DNA from: Limnephilus marmoratus
Lineage: Eukaryota > Arthropoda > Insecta > Trichoptera > Limnephilidae
NCBI GenBank assembly: GCA_917880885.1
Contig: OU862915.1
Coordinates: 41,748,176-41,812,175 of the forward strand
Direction of reading: 5' to 3'
DNA: 64,000 nucleotides
Shown: positions 10,550 through 22,485 of the stretch, piece by piece
Layout of the letters: each line of letters opens with the position of its first letter
Position numbering within the stretch: the first letter of the stretch is position 1
Program-made: the position numbers and the translations under genes
Notes under the pieces: generated by a model
Databases searched by the model: none
What the model saw: the letters and a program-made list of their open reading frames with translations, nothing else
What the model was told of the DNA's origin: nothing

Positions 10550-12135
10550 TTCATAAAAAGGAGTCATTTTACGTAATTAAAGTAGGGATCATAACATAAA
10601 GTTACACGAGACTGCGAGGGAAAGTGAGACATTACAACGGTTGTCGACCCCATATGTATAATGTTGATATAAACAAGGAATATTCGGACATGGAAATTGT
10701 TTAGATTAACACCATTAGCTATTAAAAAGGGTCATAAAAATTAACATTGCTCTTACCTAGTATTTAGATTATAGAATTTCCGTAAAATTTAATTATAAAC
10801 ACATTAAAATGGATTTATCGCCAGGTATGTAGAAATTAGAATGTATACACACGTCAGGGCTTATAGTTTATGGGATTTTGAGCAAGAGAGAGATGGAAAA
10901 TTGGGCGGAATTTGATCGAAGTAGTTAACTTGACAGATATTCCAGTATAGGAATAGTTAGTGGGCCGGAAAACACCATAAATAATATATCAAAAAAGGAA
11001 AAAAGAGTTTTAGCGGGGGATGGAATTACGACATAAAAGGCAAACGTCAAATTTCAATAAGGGATTTTGAGTTAGGGAGGGGGAGAGATCAATAAAAACC
11101 GACATAACCGGAAAACTCAGATAAGGAAATGGGAAAAACTCAAAACGTTATAAGTAGAGTAGACACGGAACCAGGATATGATTCCTTATGAACAACGAAG
11201 GGAAAATCATTTAAGAATAGTTGCTAAAACACCGTTACTTGAAGGAAATTTAGGTGGGAAAATGGAAAAGTTAAATATGCCACATAAATAATGAAAATAC
11301 GGTTCTGAGACATAATTGCTTACGTAGACTAGGGGAAAAGAAATAATTTTCGTGGAAATTTATACAGGACAACTAGCGTTTAAAACTAGGAGACTGAAGA
11401 ATCTACGTTTTCCCTAATATTTATGCCAATTAAAATACAGTTTTAGCAGATCACTTATGGGCATGTTCAAATTGAAAAAAAAAACAAGATTAAAACCATG
11501 TTTATAAAACATATTATGAAGACAGAAGACATGTGGAAAATGGGCAAACTGGATGGCAGCTTACTAAGTCCGGGACTAAAAACCTTAGGGAAGCGAGACA
11601 AAGTTGTGGGACGAACCGAGATTTAGGAAGAGGAAAAATCGAAAGATCTTATGTAGGAACAAAGGATAACGAGATGGGGTTTTCAAAAAATTTCGAGTGA
11701 TTACAGATTATAATTCCTCGTCAAGGAAAATACGAATATGCCCTTTTGGAGCTGTGATGGGTATAAATTAGCGTGTTTGGGATTATTCGGGAGTTCTTCG
11801 ACAACTGGCAAGGTTGATTAAAACGTCGCGCATGTCGTGAGAATTACCCTGGTAATTAATTAATAGAGTCTAGAATCAGTTTTTATACTTTAAAAATACA
11901 GTGGAAAAGTAGTCAGTTTTATACTTTAAAAATACAGTGGAAAAATAGAGTCAGTTTATACTTATAAAAAAATTCAGTGGTAAAATAGAGTCTACAATCA
12001 GTTTTATACTTTGATAAAACAGAGAGTGAAGTGCCCGGATAGGGTTAATCGTGCAATATAACGGAGTGTATGATCTTATAATAAATCTAAAATCAGTGTT
12101 TGCAATAATTTCCGATTCAATAAAATTTAATAATT
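10550..12135. repeat. Unassigned DNA with a short tandem repeat
   Basis: At 11865-12020 a ~45-bp unit (AGTCAGTTTTATACTTTAAA followed by AATACAGTGGAAAA) is repeated about four times with drift. 10840-11800 is purine-rich and G-skewed with no gene. A possible tiny exon at 10809-10824 is described in the findings. Confidence 0.5.
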
Positions 12136-12369
12136 TGTAGCTACCTGCGCTGTGAGAAGTACTTACTTAAGAATTCAAATTCAAGCAATTCAAATTCCAA
12201 TTCTTTTGAACAGCAAGCTGAAACAAATGGTACTGTTTATTTTTTTTAACTGTCACACTCCATATGTTGATAACATTGTGAAAATTTTAATGGCACATAA
12301 AAAAACTATCAACCGATGATTCTAGAGCTTTCTTTTAACTGTGTTTACGTAGCACGTTCAATTGCTACA
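12136..12369 (+). repeat. 5' LTR of the Ty3/Gypsy element
   Basis: TGTAGCTACCTGCGCTGTGA to CGTTCAATTGCTACA, 234 bp, with no difference that I can see from the 3' LTR. This indicates a recent insertion. Confidence 0.95.
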
Positions 12370-12386
12370 TTGGTGACACCGACGTT
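12370..12386 (+). promoter_or_regulatory. Primer-binding-site-like sequence
   Basis: TTGGTGACACCGACGTT directly abuts the 5' LTR. It resembles the TGGTGAC-CCGACGT type of tRNA primer site common in arthropod LTR elements. The tRNA is not identified. Confidence 0.5.
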
Positions 12387-12439
12387 CACATTAGTGACCA
12401 CGAAGTTTACATTTGTGAATCCGACAGTGAACACGACGC

Positions 12440-12829
12440 GTGCAAGTACGTCTACCGCGAGCACGTCGCGCACGAAATAAACTCTTCGGTGATAAATTTC
12501 GCGCACCAATCATCATCATGTCCCTCACGAGCGGTACATCCGAGGAAATGGGTAAACCCATCAATCAGCCACTACTAACACGGATGGAGCGGTTGATGCA
12601 GCCTCTCCAACAAGAGCTCGCTACTTTGAAGCGCGAAGTTTCGACACAACGCTCTGGCCAGCATAGGAGGAGCGCCACCCCGCATCGTTGGAGCAATTGT
12701 TCCCGCAGTCGGTCCAGAGGTCGTCAGCCCGAGGGAACATGCTGGTACCACTGGAAGTATGGGACGAAGGCAAGCAAGTGCACCAAACCCTGCAACTTCC
12801 AGCAGGAAAACGCGCGGGGCCCAAACTGA
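12440..12829 (+). CDS. Truncated gag (nucleocapsid end only)
   Basis: 129 codons from 12440; a second in-frame ATG at 12518 ([14 protein letters not shown]) is an equally likely start. The visible parts are a heptad-like stretch ([20 protein letters not shown]), an Arg/Ser-rich segment and a zinc-knuckle-like [18 protein letters not shown]. This last motif is the known C-terminal signature of gag in a large group of insect Gypsy elements. The capsid domain of 200 or more residues that normally precedes it is absent, and 13% of the ORF is the knuckle alone. The end overlaps the pol frame by about 140 bases in the -1 frame, the usual arrangement for frameshift expression. I infer that an internal deletion removed the capsid while pol stayed open. 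Confidence 0.75.
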   Translation: MQVRLPRARRARNKLFGDKFRAPIIIMSLTSGTSEEMGKPINQPLLTRMERLMQPLQQELATLKREVSTQRSGQHRRSATPHRWSNCSRSRSRGRQPEGTCWYHWKYGTKASKCTKPCNFQQENARGPN

Positions 12830-15800
12830 TAGCGACCAGCACCAGCCCCAACCAAGTCAGTCGCCTTTTTGTTACCGACAGGGTAACCCGTACCCAATTT
12901 CTTATAGACACCGGCGCAGATCTCTGCGTTTTCCCACGACGACTTGTCCAGGGACGCCCCACTAAAGCGACATACGAACTGGCAGCAGCAAATGGCAGCA
13001 CAATCGCTACTTATGGCAGCCTAACGCTCAACCTGGATCTGGGATTGCGACGCGACTTTACTTGGAGCTTCGTCATTGCAGACGTCTCCAGGCCAATCAT
13101 CGGGGCAGACTTTCTCGCCAAGTACGAGCTACTGGTGGATGTCCGAAATAAACGGCTGCTGGACCAGGTGACGAATTTGACCATCACGGGAAAACGAAGC
13201 GACAACAAGATCGCTTCCATTAAGACGGTCACAGGAACGTCCCCGTATCATAAGCTTCTTCAACAGTTTCCTGACATCACTCGCCCTGACGGCGCCAGGA
13301 GGGAAGTTCGTCACGCAACACTGCACCATATTAACACCACGCCAGGACCTCCAACAGTCGAACGCCCACGACGCCTTGCTCCTGACAAGTTAAAACGCGC
13401 CAAGAAGGAGTTCGAGGCCATGGTCCGTCTCGGAATCGCTCGACCTTCCGAGAGCTCTTGGGCATCTCCCTTGCACATGGTACCCAAGAAGGACGACCAG
13501 TGGAGACCATGTGGCGATTATAGAAGATTGAACGCCAGAACTATTCCGGACAGATACCCCGTACGCCACATCCAAGATTTTGCACAGGCACTGAGCGGCA
13601 CCAAGATCTTCTCAACGATTGATCTGGTGCGGGCATATAATCAAATCCCTGTGGCTCCCGAGGACATTCCGAAAACAGCAATCACTACGCCATTCGGACT
13701 CTTCGAATTTCCGGTGATGTCTTTCGGCCTCCGCAACGCAGCCCAGACCTTCCAACGCTTCATGGACGAGGTTACCAGAGGCTTAGATTTCTGTTACGCC
13801 TACATAGACGACATCCTTATTGCCTCAACGTCAGAGGAAGAGCACCTAGCCCACCTCAAGATATTATTCCAGCGCCTGCAGGAATATGGTGTTGTCATCA
13901 ACACCGCCAAATGCCATTTCGGCCTGACTAAGGTCAAATTCCTAGGATACCTGGTGTCCGACGCTGGCACTTCACCCCTCCCAGATAAAGTGGAGGCCAT
14001 CAACAACTACAGCCAACCAGCTTCCATCAAGGATCTCCGCCGTTTCCTGGGAGCAATAAATTTTTACAGAAGATTCATTCCCAACGCCGCGAGGACACAA
14101 GCTCCACTCAATGACCTCCTAAAAGGGAACCAAAAAGGCAAACAACTCGTGTCTTGGACTGCCGAAACAGTAGAAGCTTTCAGCAAGTGCAAGGAAGCTC
14201 TGGCCCAGGCAACCCTGCTCGTTCACCCGAAGTGCGACGCCCCACTCTCTATCGTCAGCGACGCGTCTGATACTACAGCCGGTGCCGCACTCCACCAATT
14301 CGTCGCAGGTCACTGGGAGCCTCTAGCATTCTTTTCGAAGAAGTTTTCGGCAGCTGAAAAGAAATATGGCGCATACGACAGAGAACTACTAGCCATCTAT
14401 CTCGCTGTGAAATACTTTCGCCACATGGTGGAAGGCAGGTCGTTCACCATATTTACAGACCATAAGCCTATCACGTTCGCCTTCCAACAAAAAGCAGACA
14501 AATGCTCACCAAGGCAATTCCGCCATCTGGACTATATCAGCCAGTTCACAACTGACATCCGACACGTCTCCGGAAAAGACAACATCGTCGCGGATGCTCT
14601 CTCCAGGGTCGAGACGATAGATACTCCTCTGGACTACGCAGCGCTGGCAGCTGACCAGATGTGCGACCCTGAACTGGAACAACACTTGCAAGGAAGTTCT
14701 AGCCTACAACTTAAAAAAATTAATATTCCGGGTACTGACGCGCATCTCTACTGTGACGTCTCAACTACCATAGCCAGACCCTTCGTCACGAAGAAGTTCA
14801 GACCTGCGGCATTCAATGCGGTCCATCAGCTGGCTCACCCTGGAATTAAGGCCACGGTTAAGCTCATAACTCAACGTTATGTCTGGCCGGCCATTAAAGC
14901 TGAGACTATTAAGCTCGCACGCAATTGCCTTCTATGCCAACGAAGCAAGATTACACGGCACGTGTCAGCACCCCTGGGAGCCTTTCCCAGACCCTCCGCT
15001 AGATTTGAGCACGTCCACATCGACATAATCGTCATGCCTTCTTCAGAAGGATGCCGATACTGTCTCACGTGCGTAGACAGATTCACGAGATGGCCAGAGG
15101 CATTCCCGATCCCAGACCAAGAGGCTGAAACAGTGGCGCGTGCTTTCTACAAGGGCTGGATAACAAGATTCGGCACTCCACTCCGCATTACTACCGACCA
15201 AGGGAGACAATTTGAGTCGAGGCTGTTCAGGCAGTTGAATTTCCTGGCAGGCACGACGCAAATCCATACAACTGCATACCACCCCGCAACAAATGTCATG
15301 GTGGAACGATTTCATCGTCAACTGAAAGCAGCGATCAAGTGTCATCAGAATAACCGTTGGACGGAAACACTTCCCACCGTACTCATGGGAATCAGAGCAG
15401 CTTGGAGAGATGACCTCGCGACAACCTCAGCCGAGCTAGTATACGGCGAGCCGCTCCGCTTACCCGGCGAATTTCTATGTACAGCACGACCTAATGTTAA
15501 CGACGACACCGGAAGCTTCCTCAAGGAACTACGGAAACATTTCAACGAGCTGAGACCAGTTGAAGGTACCCGCCATGGTTATGGACATCGTTTCGTCTTC
15601 CAAAATCTTCCCACAGCTTCTCACGTCTTTCTGAGGGACGACACAGTCAAGAGCCCACTTCAACAACCCTACAGTGGCCCTCATAAAGTCGTTCGTCGGC
15701 ACGAACGAACATATACCATACTGGTAAAAGGGAAGGAAATCACCGTGAGCATCGACCGCCTCAAACCAGCATACGTTGCTCAAGATCTTGAGAGTTTCAC

Positions 15801-15942
15801 ATCACACTCGCAAACCGCATCAGAGTCACCAGCCGCCACATCACAACCAACCCTTCCGTTGTTCGATGGCAGTAAGGATCGGACACACACAACCACTCGT
15901 TCTGGAAGGCGGGTTCGATTTCCCGATCACCTCGGTATCTGA
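12688..15942 (+). CDS. pol: Pol polyprotein (protease, RT, RNase H, integrase)
   Basis: 1084 codons with no interruption. Protease: [13 protein letters not shown] near residue 74. Reverse transcriptase: [11 protein letters not shown] near 271, [14 protein letters not shown] near 307, and the catalytic YIDD near 371. RNase [13 protein letters not shown] near 523, YDRELLAIY near 562, FTDHKPI near 588 and ADALSR near 634. Integrase: zinc-binding H-H-C-C (HQLAHP ... CLLCQRS) near 712-750, then catalytic D in HIDIIV, D in TTDQGRQF and E in VERFHR. The usual glycine in the HPxxNGxVERFH segment is a valine ([12 protein letters not shown]). The C-terminal [18 protein letters not shown] is the GPY/F-like module; I see no chromodomain. 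The ATG at 12688 is probably not the true start, because pol is normally made by -1 frameshifting from gag in the overlap. Confidence 0.95.
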   Translation: MEQLFPQSVQRSSARGNMLVPLEVWDEGKQVHQTLQLPAGKRAGPKLIATSTSPNQVSRLFVTDRVTRTQFLIDTGADLCVFPRRLVQGRPTKATYELAAANGSTIATYGSLTLNLDLGLRRDFTWSFVIADVSRPIIGADFLAKYELLVDVRNKRLLDQVTNLTITGKRSDNKIASIKTVTGTSPYHKLLQQFPDITRPDGARREVRHATLHHINTTPGPPTVERPRRLAPDKLKRAKKEFEAMVRLGIARPSESSWASPLHMVPKKDDQWRPCGDYRRLNARTIPDRYPVRHIQDFAQALSGTKIFSTIDLVRAYNQIPVAPEDIPKTAITTPFGLFEFPVMSFGLRNAAQTFQRFMDEVTRGLDFCYAYIDDILIASTSEEEHLAHLKILFQRLQEYGVVINTAKCHFGLTKVKFLGYLVSDAGTSPLPDKVEAINNYSQPASIKDLRRFLGAINFYRRFIPNAARTQAPLNDLLKGNQKGKQLVSWTAETVEAFSKCKEALAQATLLVHPKCDAPLSIVSDASDTTAGAALHQFVAGHWEPLAFFSKKFSAAEKKYGAYDRELLAIYLAVKYFRHMVEGRSFTIFTDHKPITFAFQQKADKCSPRQFRHLDYISQFTTDIRHVSGKDNIVADALSRVETIDTPLDYAALAADQMCDPELEQHLQGSSSLQLKKINIPGTDAHLYCDVSTTIARPFVTKKFRPAAFNAVHQLAHPGIKATVKLITQRYVWPAIKAETIKLARNCLLCQRSKITRHVSAPLGAFPRPSARFEHVHIDIIVMPSSEGCRYCLTCVDRFTRWPEAFPIPDQEAETVARAFYKGWITRFGTPLRITTDQGRQFESRLFRQLNFLAGTTQIHTTAYHPATNVMVERFHRQLKAAIKCHQNNRWTETLPTVLMGIRAAWRDDLATTSAELVYGEPLRLPGEFLCTARPNVNDDTGSFLKELRKHFNELRPVEGTRHGYGHRFVFQNLPTASHVFLRDDTVKSPLQQPYSGPHKVVRRHERTYTILVKGKEITVSIDRLKPAYVAQDLESFTSHSQTASESPAATSQPTLPLFDGSKDRTHTTTRSGRRVRFPDHLGI

Positions 15943-15980
15943 CTATTCCTCTTTCCACCGCAGCCATGTCTGCGTTGTCT

Positions 15981-15993
15981 GGGGAGGGAGTAC
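15981..15993 (+). promoter_or_regulatory. Polypurine tract
   Basis: GGGGAGGGAGTAC lies directly before the 3' LTR, in the position where plus-strand DNA priming starts in Ty3/Gypsy elements. Confidence 0.75.
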
Positions 15994-16227
15994 TGTAGCT
16001 ACCTGCGCTGTGAGAAGTACTTACTTAAGAATTCAAATTCAAGCAATTCAAATTCCAATTCTTTTGAACAGCAAGCTGAAACAAATGGTACTGTTTATTT
16101 TTTTTAACTGTCACACTCCATATGTTGATAACATTGTGAAAATTTTAATGGCACATAAAAAAACTATCAACCGATGATTCTAGAGCTTTCTTTTAACTGT
16201 GTTTACGTAGCACGTTCAATTGCTACA
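15994..16227 (+). repeat. 3' LTR of the Ty3/Gypsy element
   Basis: 234 bp, same sequence and length as the 5' LTR, followed by the target duplication AATT. Confidence 0.95.
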
Positions 16228-16231
16228 AATT

Positions 16232-19200
16232 AATAAATTAATTACGAATTCAATGCGGAAGGAGTTTAATAGAGTGTTTTTGAATTGATTTAAATCTGTT
16301 CTATGAAGGTTAAAGTAAAGTTATTTAGTTCGAGGTTAAATAAAGAAAATTACAGTCTAATAAGTTTTACTAAATAAAAATTAGCGTTTAAGTCGAAAGT
16401 CGGAAATTTTATTACGAAATATTAATTATCGTTAGGTGACAAAGCAATAATAATAATTGATCCGAAATCTGGAAAATATTTATATTTACTTATCCCGAAG
16501 TTTAAATAAATAATCCAAATTATTAATTTGTTGCTAAACGAAAGTGTTATAAAATAAAGTGGAAGTGGTCCTTTCAGTTTTGTTGTAAATTGGGTGAAGA
16601 CTTAATATTTAGTTATTCGTTATAAAAGGATTCTAATTTAAATTAGAAAAAATAAATAAAACTTTAACTTTGTCCTTAAGTGGAATAATTCAAATTTAAA
16701 GAAAATTTTTAGTTTTATAAAAAGGAAATATGATTTAAATTGAGAAAAAAAATAAATAAAACTTAAATATTTTATAAAGTGGAATAATACAAAATTAAAG
16801 AAAATTCGAATTAATAAATTAATTTATTAAAGAGTAAATAAGTATAGTTATATATATATCAAATAATATTCGAGCGAACGATTATTAAGAATCGATTCTC
16901 TTCTTTAGATTGAAATCAAATATGGAAGAAAAGGGGAAGGGAAGGAAATGAATTCCGGGTCTTGTAGGGTTAAATCGTTAAAAGTGGGAAACCGAAATAA
17001 AAGTGCGATAAGTTACACAGGTAGTCTGGATGCTCTAATAAAATTCATATCGATGATATTACCCGATGGAGCTGAATTTAAGACATTAGAGCTTTGGTGA
17101 GTCCTTACAATATTTAAGCTTTTACAGGTTCCTGCGGGTAATCTGACATTGATGAACGTGATACCAAGTAAGGGTGAATAAATAACTAACCAATTTATTA
17201 GCATTCGCATGTCACTTCTCCCATACAGAATGAAAGGTTGCAAAACAAATACTTAACACATAATTAGATAGAAACGCATCACTAAACCAATTTTGGTATC
17301 TTAGCGTATTTGTAAGATAAATACCTATTTGCCTCCTTTCACTAGCATGATTAGGGTAAGTTTATATGACCTTCGATAGTGTACCAAAAATTTCGATTTG
17401 AGTTCAATGTTCAATGTCTCCCATTGACCCAGTCACCTAAATTCCATTAACGAATAAACAAAACAAAACTTTAACATAGCTTGCGACGAAACCTGCGGTC
17501 AATATGTGAAGGCGACATTGACGTTAAATTCACTCAATTCTAAACGACTTGATTTTACTAGAGCGATCGCCAATAGGTAGCATTGATTCAGCATGCAAAA
17601 TTTTCGCAAAGTAAAGTACTGCGACTAGCTTCAAACTCTAAGAGAGCTCATCACAATTATTCAGGAGGTCATTGATTCAATGACAACTTGATTTATCTCA
17701 TTTTTAAATCTTTCTTATAGGAAGTAGGTATCCAAGAACCCATAAATACCCATTATCCTAAATACCTAACACACGAGGAGCTAGTGACCTCATTTAAACA
17801 ACACTGGTGTTCAAATACTCATACAGTCCTGAATCCTAACTTTTCCCGAACGTAAGCTTCAAGGCTCCTGTATGTGGGTATGAGCCATCTGGAAATGTAA
17901 ATGTCAACCTTTCTCGAACGGACGGCTTTGATATTGTGGCGGTATTGTCGAGGTGGGCATGCGGGGAAGAGGAAGGACGTATGCGGACAGTACGCTGACG
18001 CGGCATTAAAGCCACAGGTTATTCGCATACCGTGAGTCTTGTCGAACCTGAAAGCAAACATAAGGCTCACGAGGTGAGTTTTATGTCAGCTAGTCAGAGG
18101 TGGAGTGTATCGCTGGGTCGGTCACGTGGGAGGAAGGATCTGCCCGTCACAAGCTTACGCCACATTCAACGGATAGAGGCATGATAAGGGAAGACATGAA
18201 ATACCCCTTCTAGACTCAGTAGAGTTAAATTCAATCCGGCGGAGATGGAAGTCGGAGTGAGGCAGAAAAACGGCATGAAGACTTGGTATTCCCCCATCTG
18301 GCGTGAAGAGCCCCTTTCGTAACAAGAGACGCTCGTCGAAGAGAGTAAAACTCGGACTTAAGGATAAGCTTAGCAAACGTACTTGGGAGAATCCGGTTTG
18401 AAATTGTTGTTCATCGGTTTTCACTTGGTTAGCGGAGGAGCCGACTTTTCAGCAAACATATTATCCCCCCTCCCCATATCCCTCCATTCCTGCTCTTTCA
18501 ACAATTTTGCGAATACTAACCAATAACACTAACTATGACTACAGACACATTATGTTAGGAGAAGTTGCAGACAAGGACTTCAATTGAGAAAACTAGACCT
18601 TCGAGTTCGATCATCCTACACCGGTAAGGTAAGGTTTGCTTTCTTGAAATGATGTAATTTATTAACAGTTGTTTGTGTTATCGATGTATCCGCGGTGATA
18701 GGAAGAATTAAATAAACACACTAAATTCTTACGGAAATCAAATAGATACAAAGTTAAGGCGGGGTTAGTTTATCAAACTCGGTTAAATATTCTAAAATAA
18801 TAATTAATAAATCGGAAAATTCTCACCCTTTCTCTAAAAGAATCTATGGGTTACCACACGTAATACATTATCTTCTCTACATATGTGTGCATGTTAAGTA
18901 TGCAAACAGATGTAAAATCTAAACAAAAAAAATTACACAACGCAGATTATAGAAATAATGTGAACTAAAATCTTGAATCTTGATTACTGTGAGAAAATCG
19001 CAGGGATTTAAGAAGATAGGGTAGGTTTAGCTAGATTATAAAGTATAGGGGTTCAGAAATCACGAGCCTGAGGTAGAAACAAACCGGAAGGAGGGCTGAG
19101 TCAGGCCATCATACCTAGTGGTGTGATCAGTAGGACATAAGGGTAGAATTATGAGCGTGGCTACGAGACAGGAGCTACGAGATTTAAACTACGAGGTAGA

Positions 19201-20384
19201 AGCTTAGAAAAGTAAATCAGCTAGGTAGGGTTCATCACAATTGGTGTCAAAAGCCAGGAGTGACGGACCATTACACAGTGCGCCATGGTTTGAGTTGACA
19301 AACCATTAATATACCAAACCACCCATCGACAAACTGATATTTTGATCAATCACCGCTCTTTTTATATACCTATGTTAAAAGTTTTCTGACAATATAATTG
19401 ATACTTACAACGATTAGCAGTAAATGTTCATATAAATTCATTCATTAGCAGTGAATGTTTTACTAGTATTTAGCAATAAGAATAAAATTATTAATGCTCT
19501 CACAGTTATTTTTTATGTTTTGTTTTTTTAAGAAGGTTTTAAATATATATTTCTTGCGTAAGAACAACACCTATCACATTATTTCTCAGCCTTCTTTGTG
19601 TGTTACACAGCAATGTCTTTTAAATTATCTAACCATATGTTTTTATTAAAAACAAATATTTCCTCAAATAACTGATCCCTAAAAATTAGTTGAGACTCAT
19701 TTTCAAAGGTGTGCAACTTTTATTTTAACCAAACGGTTTTTTGTTCCTCTTAAAAACTTGTTTAAAATGAGATACGCAGTGTTATAATGTGAGCGACGAT
19801 AAAATATTATGTAGATTTAGATATAAATATTAGCATTGTAAAAACCCGAATTCGTTACAAAAAGTTTGCTTTTTTGTCTGGGTGGATCAGATAAATTTAG
19901 TATCAACATGTCTAGGGGGCGTTTAGGACAAATAAGGGATGGTTTTTTTAACCTCTGTCACTTGAAATTTCATTGGGGTGACGGTTTTTCACGAAGCAAT
20001 TTATTTTATCAATTTCTTTAAAAACATATTCATCCTGCTCATCTAAGCCTTTTCAGAATCGGTATTACACTCTGCTTTCAAAATGAATTGTTTTGTCTAG
20101 CTATCCAAGATAATGTCTTAACCTTTGAATCATGCCTATCATGTATAATATCATGTGTAATAATAGTCGGTGATCGTTCCAGAATGCGATATTATCCATT
20201 TACCTTAAGTAAAATAATTATTCGTATCATTCATGTTATTTTTTAGTCATTTAAGATACGAGTAGTTTCTCCTTTAAAATTTTCAAATAATATCAAAAGG
20301 TGACTATAAACTCCCACAATATGTACACATCGGTCATTTTCTTTCTACTACTGTGTAGGTTTACAATTTGATGCTTTCTCACTG
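16232..20384. other. Unassigned AT-rich DNA
   Basis: About 4 kb without a gene or repeat I can name. 17820-18430 is richer in G+C and has 80- to 90-codon open frames on the minus strand, but I see no motif in them. Confidence 0.4.
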
Positions 20385-20660
20385 TTCTCTCCCCCCCTCA
20401 CCCCCCCCCCCTCAACCTCTTCGCCCGTCCCCCCTCGATACCCGTTACATTAATGTCTCAAACAGCTCGCGTGCCACCTATTATAACGTAACAATCAAGC
20501 AAGCGCAGTAAATTTTTATTATCAAAGGAATCTCCATAGTAGGTAACCTAAACAAATACAGCGCACGTCTAACAATTACTAATCAACGCTTTGCTTTTCG
20601 TCTGGACAATAAACGTATAAAAAATAGGTTCATAACGCCAGAGCTCATCAATATATATAG
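20385..20660 (+). repeat. Dispersed C-rich repeat (partial copy 2)
   Basis: A short run of C at 20388-20440 is followed by AAACAGCTCGCGTGCCACCT and later AACGCCAGAGCTCATCAATA, the two landmarks of the repeat at 655-1090. The spacer between them is different and longer. Confidence 0.5.
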
Positions 20661-20805
20661 CCTATAGCACTCGCAAATAATGTAGCTTTCTATTAGTGAA
20701 AGAATTTCTAAAATCCATTCAGTAGTTTTTGCGTGAAAGAGTAACAAACTTACATAAATTCACACATCTATACATCCATACATCCATTCACACTTTCGCC
20801 TTTAT
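20661..20805 (+). repeat. RTE-like LINE or SINE 3' tail
   Basis: GTAGCTTTCTATTAGTGAAA, AAATCCATTCAGTAGTTTTT, then ACAAACTTACATAAATTCAC and CTTTCGCCTTTATAA. This resembles the common 3' end of RTE-type elements in insects (GTGAAAGAATTT...CAGTAGTTT...TTTATAATATTA). Identified from memory only; no coding part is attached. Confidence 0.45.
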
Positions 20806-20807
20806 AA

Positions 20808-20912
20808 AATTATTAATTAATTAAATAATAATATTAATAAAATTATTAATTAATTAATTAATAATATCAATAATTAATTGATATTATTAATTAATAATTA
20901 ATAGGAAAGATT
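20808..20912. repeat. AT-only palindromic tract
   Basis: ATTAATTAATTA and AATAATATTAAT repeats form an almost pure A/T self-complementary stretch. It is probably low complexity following the repeat tail. Confidence 0.7.
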
Positions 20913-22074
20913 TTATTTTGTCTTTTTTTTTAGTGGATGTAAGCTCACAAAATGCGTTTTTTGATTAGTTTAATGTTCTACCCGGATGATGCCTGTGTTA
21001 AGCGAAACCGGTCCGAATTAATAATGTTAATAAAATTTCGTGGTTATAAACAATGTAATGGTATTAATTCATTAAAATATATAATCAACTCTTTCCATGT
21101 CTTTCTGTATTTTAGATTTAAAAAAAAGGAAATATGTGTATTATATGTACACATATATATGAACCTGTGTATGTACCCATTGGGCGTATACATATATATA
21201 TGTACATATATCTTTTATTTTAAGAAATTTCACAGTAACTCCTATAAAATCGATCATGTTGATCTCTAAATACACTACATATATTTTTTTTTTTAATTCT
21301 TTTTTAACCACCACTGTTTAATATCCACATAATACAATACCCACGCACAGGCTTCGCCTTTGTGGGATCTTTTTTGTTACTCTCTTATATTTTATGTTAA
21401 TTTTTTCCCATGTATCAAAAGATTTTGCTAATAAAAAAATAAAAAAACTACCATTTGAAAGACTTAAGAGATAATGAATATTAAAGTAAGCATGACATGA
21501 GGTGTTTGCATTCACTCAGGATCTTGGGATTTCCGACGTGATATGTATTTTGCGTTCATGTTTCTTATGTGTATTCACTTCTAAGTTCACGTTTACTTTA
21601 CCAAGTCAACGATAGAACTTTCCTGAAGATGTTAAAGTGCTAGGTATGTTAATTACAAAATAATTTAGTAGTGTTATTAATTAATTAGTTAGATATTTTT
21701 GTTTGAATACAGCACTTGAGTCTATGGAACCTCAATAAATTGGTAAACGCTGTAAAAAATATAAGTATGTTGTGAAAGTTATTATACAATTATTTAAGAG
21801 TTTTTCGCAAAGAGATATTTCTACAAAGGCTTTTTTGCCCTGAGACAGTTTTAAGGGAATACTCACTTCAAATAACTGTTAGGCATGATGAATAATTAAA
21901 AAACTAAATTCATCTTTATTTTAAAGAAGTCGAAAAGTGCGACTTTGGACAGAAGCGAAAGATAAAGGTTTTTGATAAAAACATAAATTTGAATTTTACG
22001 TTTTATCTTTCAACGTACCAAATAATAAAAATTGATTTATTTTGCAACTGGACGCGGGTGGACCAGCATAAGAT
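20913..22074. other. Unassigned DNA with TA-rich microsatellite
   Basis: Short alternating TATATG/CATATA tracts occur at 21135-21215. I see no gene. Confidence 0.4.
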
Positions 22075-22485
22075 AATTTCCCTGGGGATCAGTATCATTT
22101 TGAGGTTGCTGTATGGAGGTCATTTAAAATAAAGGAAGTAGAGGAAGTTCTAGAAAAAAAAGGTTCGAGGGGTGGGTAGGAATCTGGGGGTCAGTGGGCC
22201 AAGAGTGACGGACTCATGAATACATCCCTTCCACTGCGGTGCAAGGGGATAGGTCAAGATAGAGAAAGGCAAAATGATCTCCAATAACCAGTCTCTCCCG
22301 ATCTAGCCTGCCATGCAGTAAGTGGGCAGACGGATCCGCGGCCAAGACCTAATCAAACCCCACTCCATGAACCCGGGCACCCTAGCTTAATCACCAAACG
22401 TAGCGAATAACTATATACCTATGATAGAGGTATTGGTTATCTAATAAATCGTTCCCGGGGCCGCAGCACTCATACCCGCCCCCCA
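22075..22485 (-). repeat. Stem-loop-tail repeat, copy 3
   Basis: Contains GGGTGGGTAGGAATCTGGGG, AGAGTGACGGACTCATGAAT, CCTGCCATGCAG and GGTATTGGTTATCTAATAAA in family order. The 3' tail hairpin (left end) is degraded. Confidence 0.6.

Larger units (their letters stand above)
12136..16227 (+). mobile_element. Ty3/Gypsy LTR retrotransposon, gag-reduced but otherwise young
   Basis: Two 234-bp LTRs (12136-12369, 15994-16227) begin TGTAGC and end GCTACA, a perfect 6-bp inverted end. They read as identical throughout. A 4-bp duplication AATT lies at 12132-12135 and 16228-16231. A primer-binding-site-like TTGGTGACACCGACG follows the 5' LTR and a purine tract GGGGAGGGAGTAC precedes the 3' LTR. The internal region encodes a short gag remnant and an intact protease-RT-RNase H-integrase ORF. 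No env-like ORF. At about 4.1 kb it is short for the group because most of gag is missing. Confidence 0.95.

Noticed and set aside
13129..15783. Minus-strand open frames across the Gypsy pol gene
   Set aside because: They are shadows of the pol frame, with no motifs.
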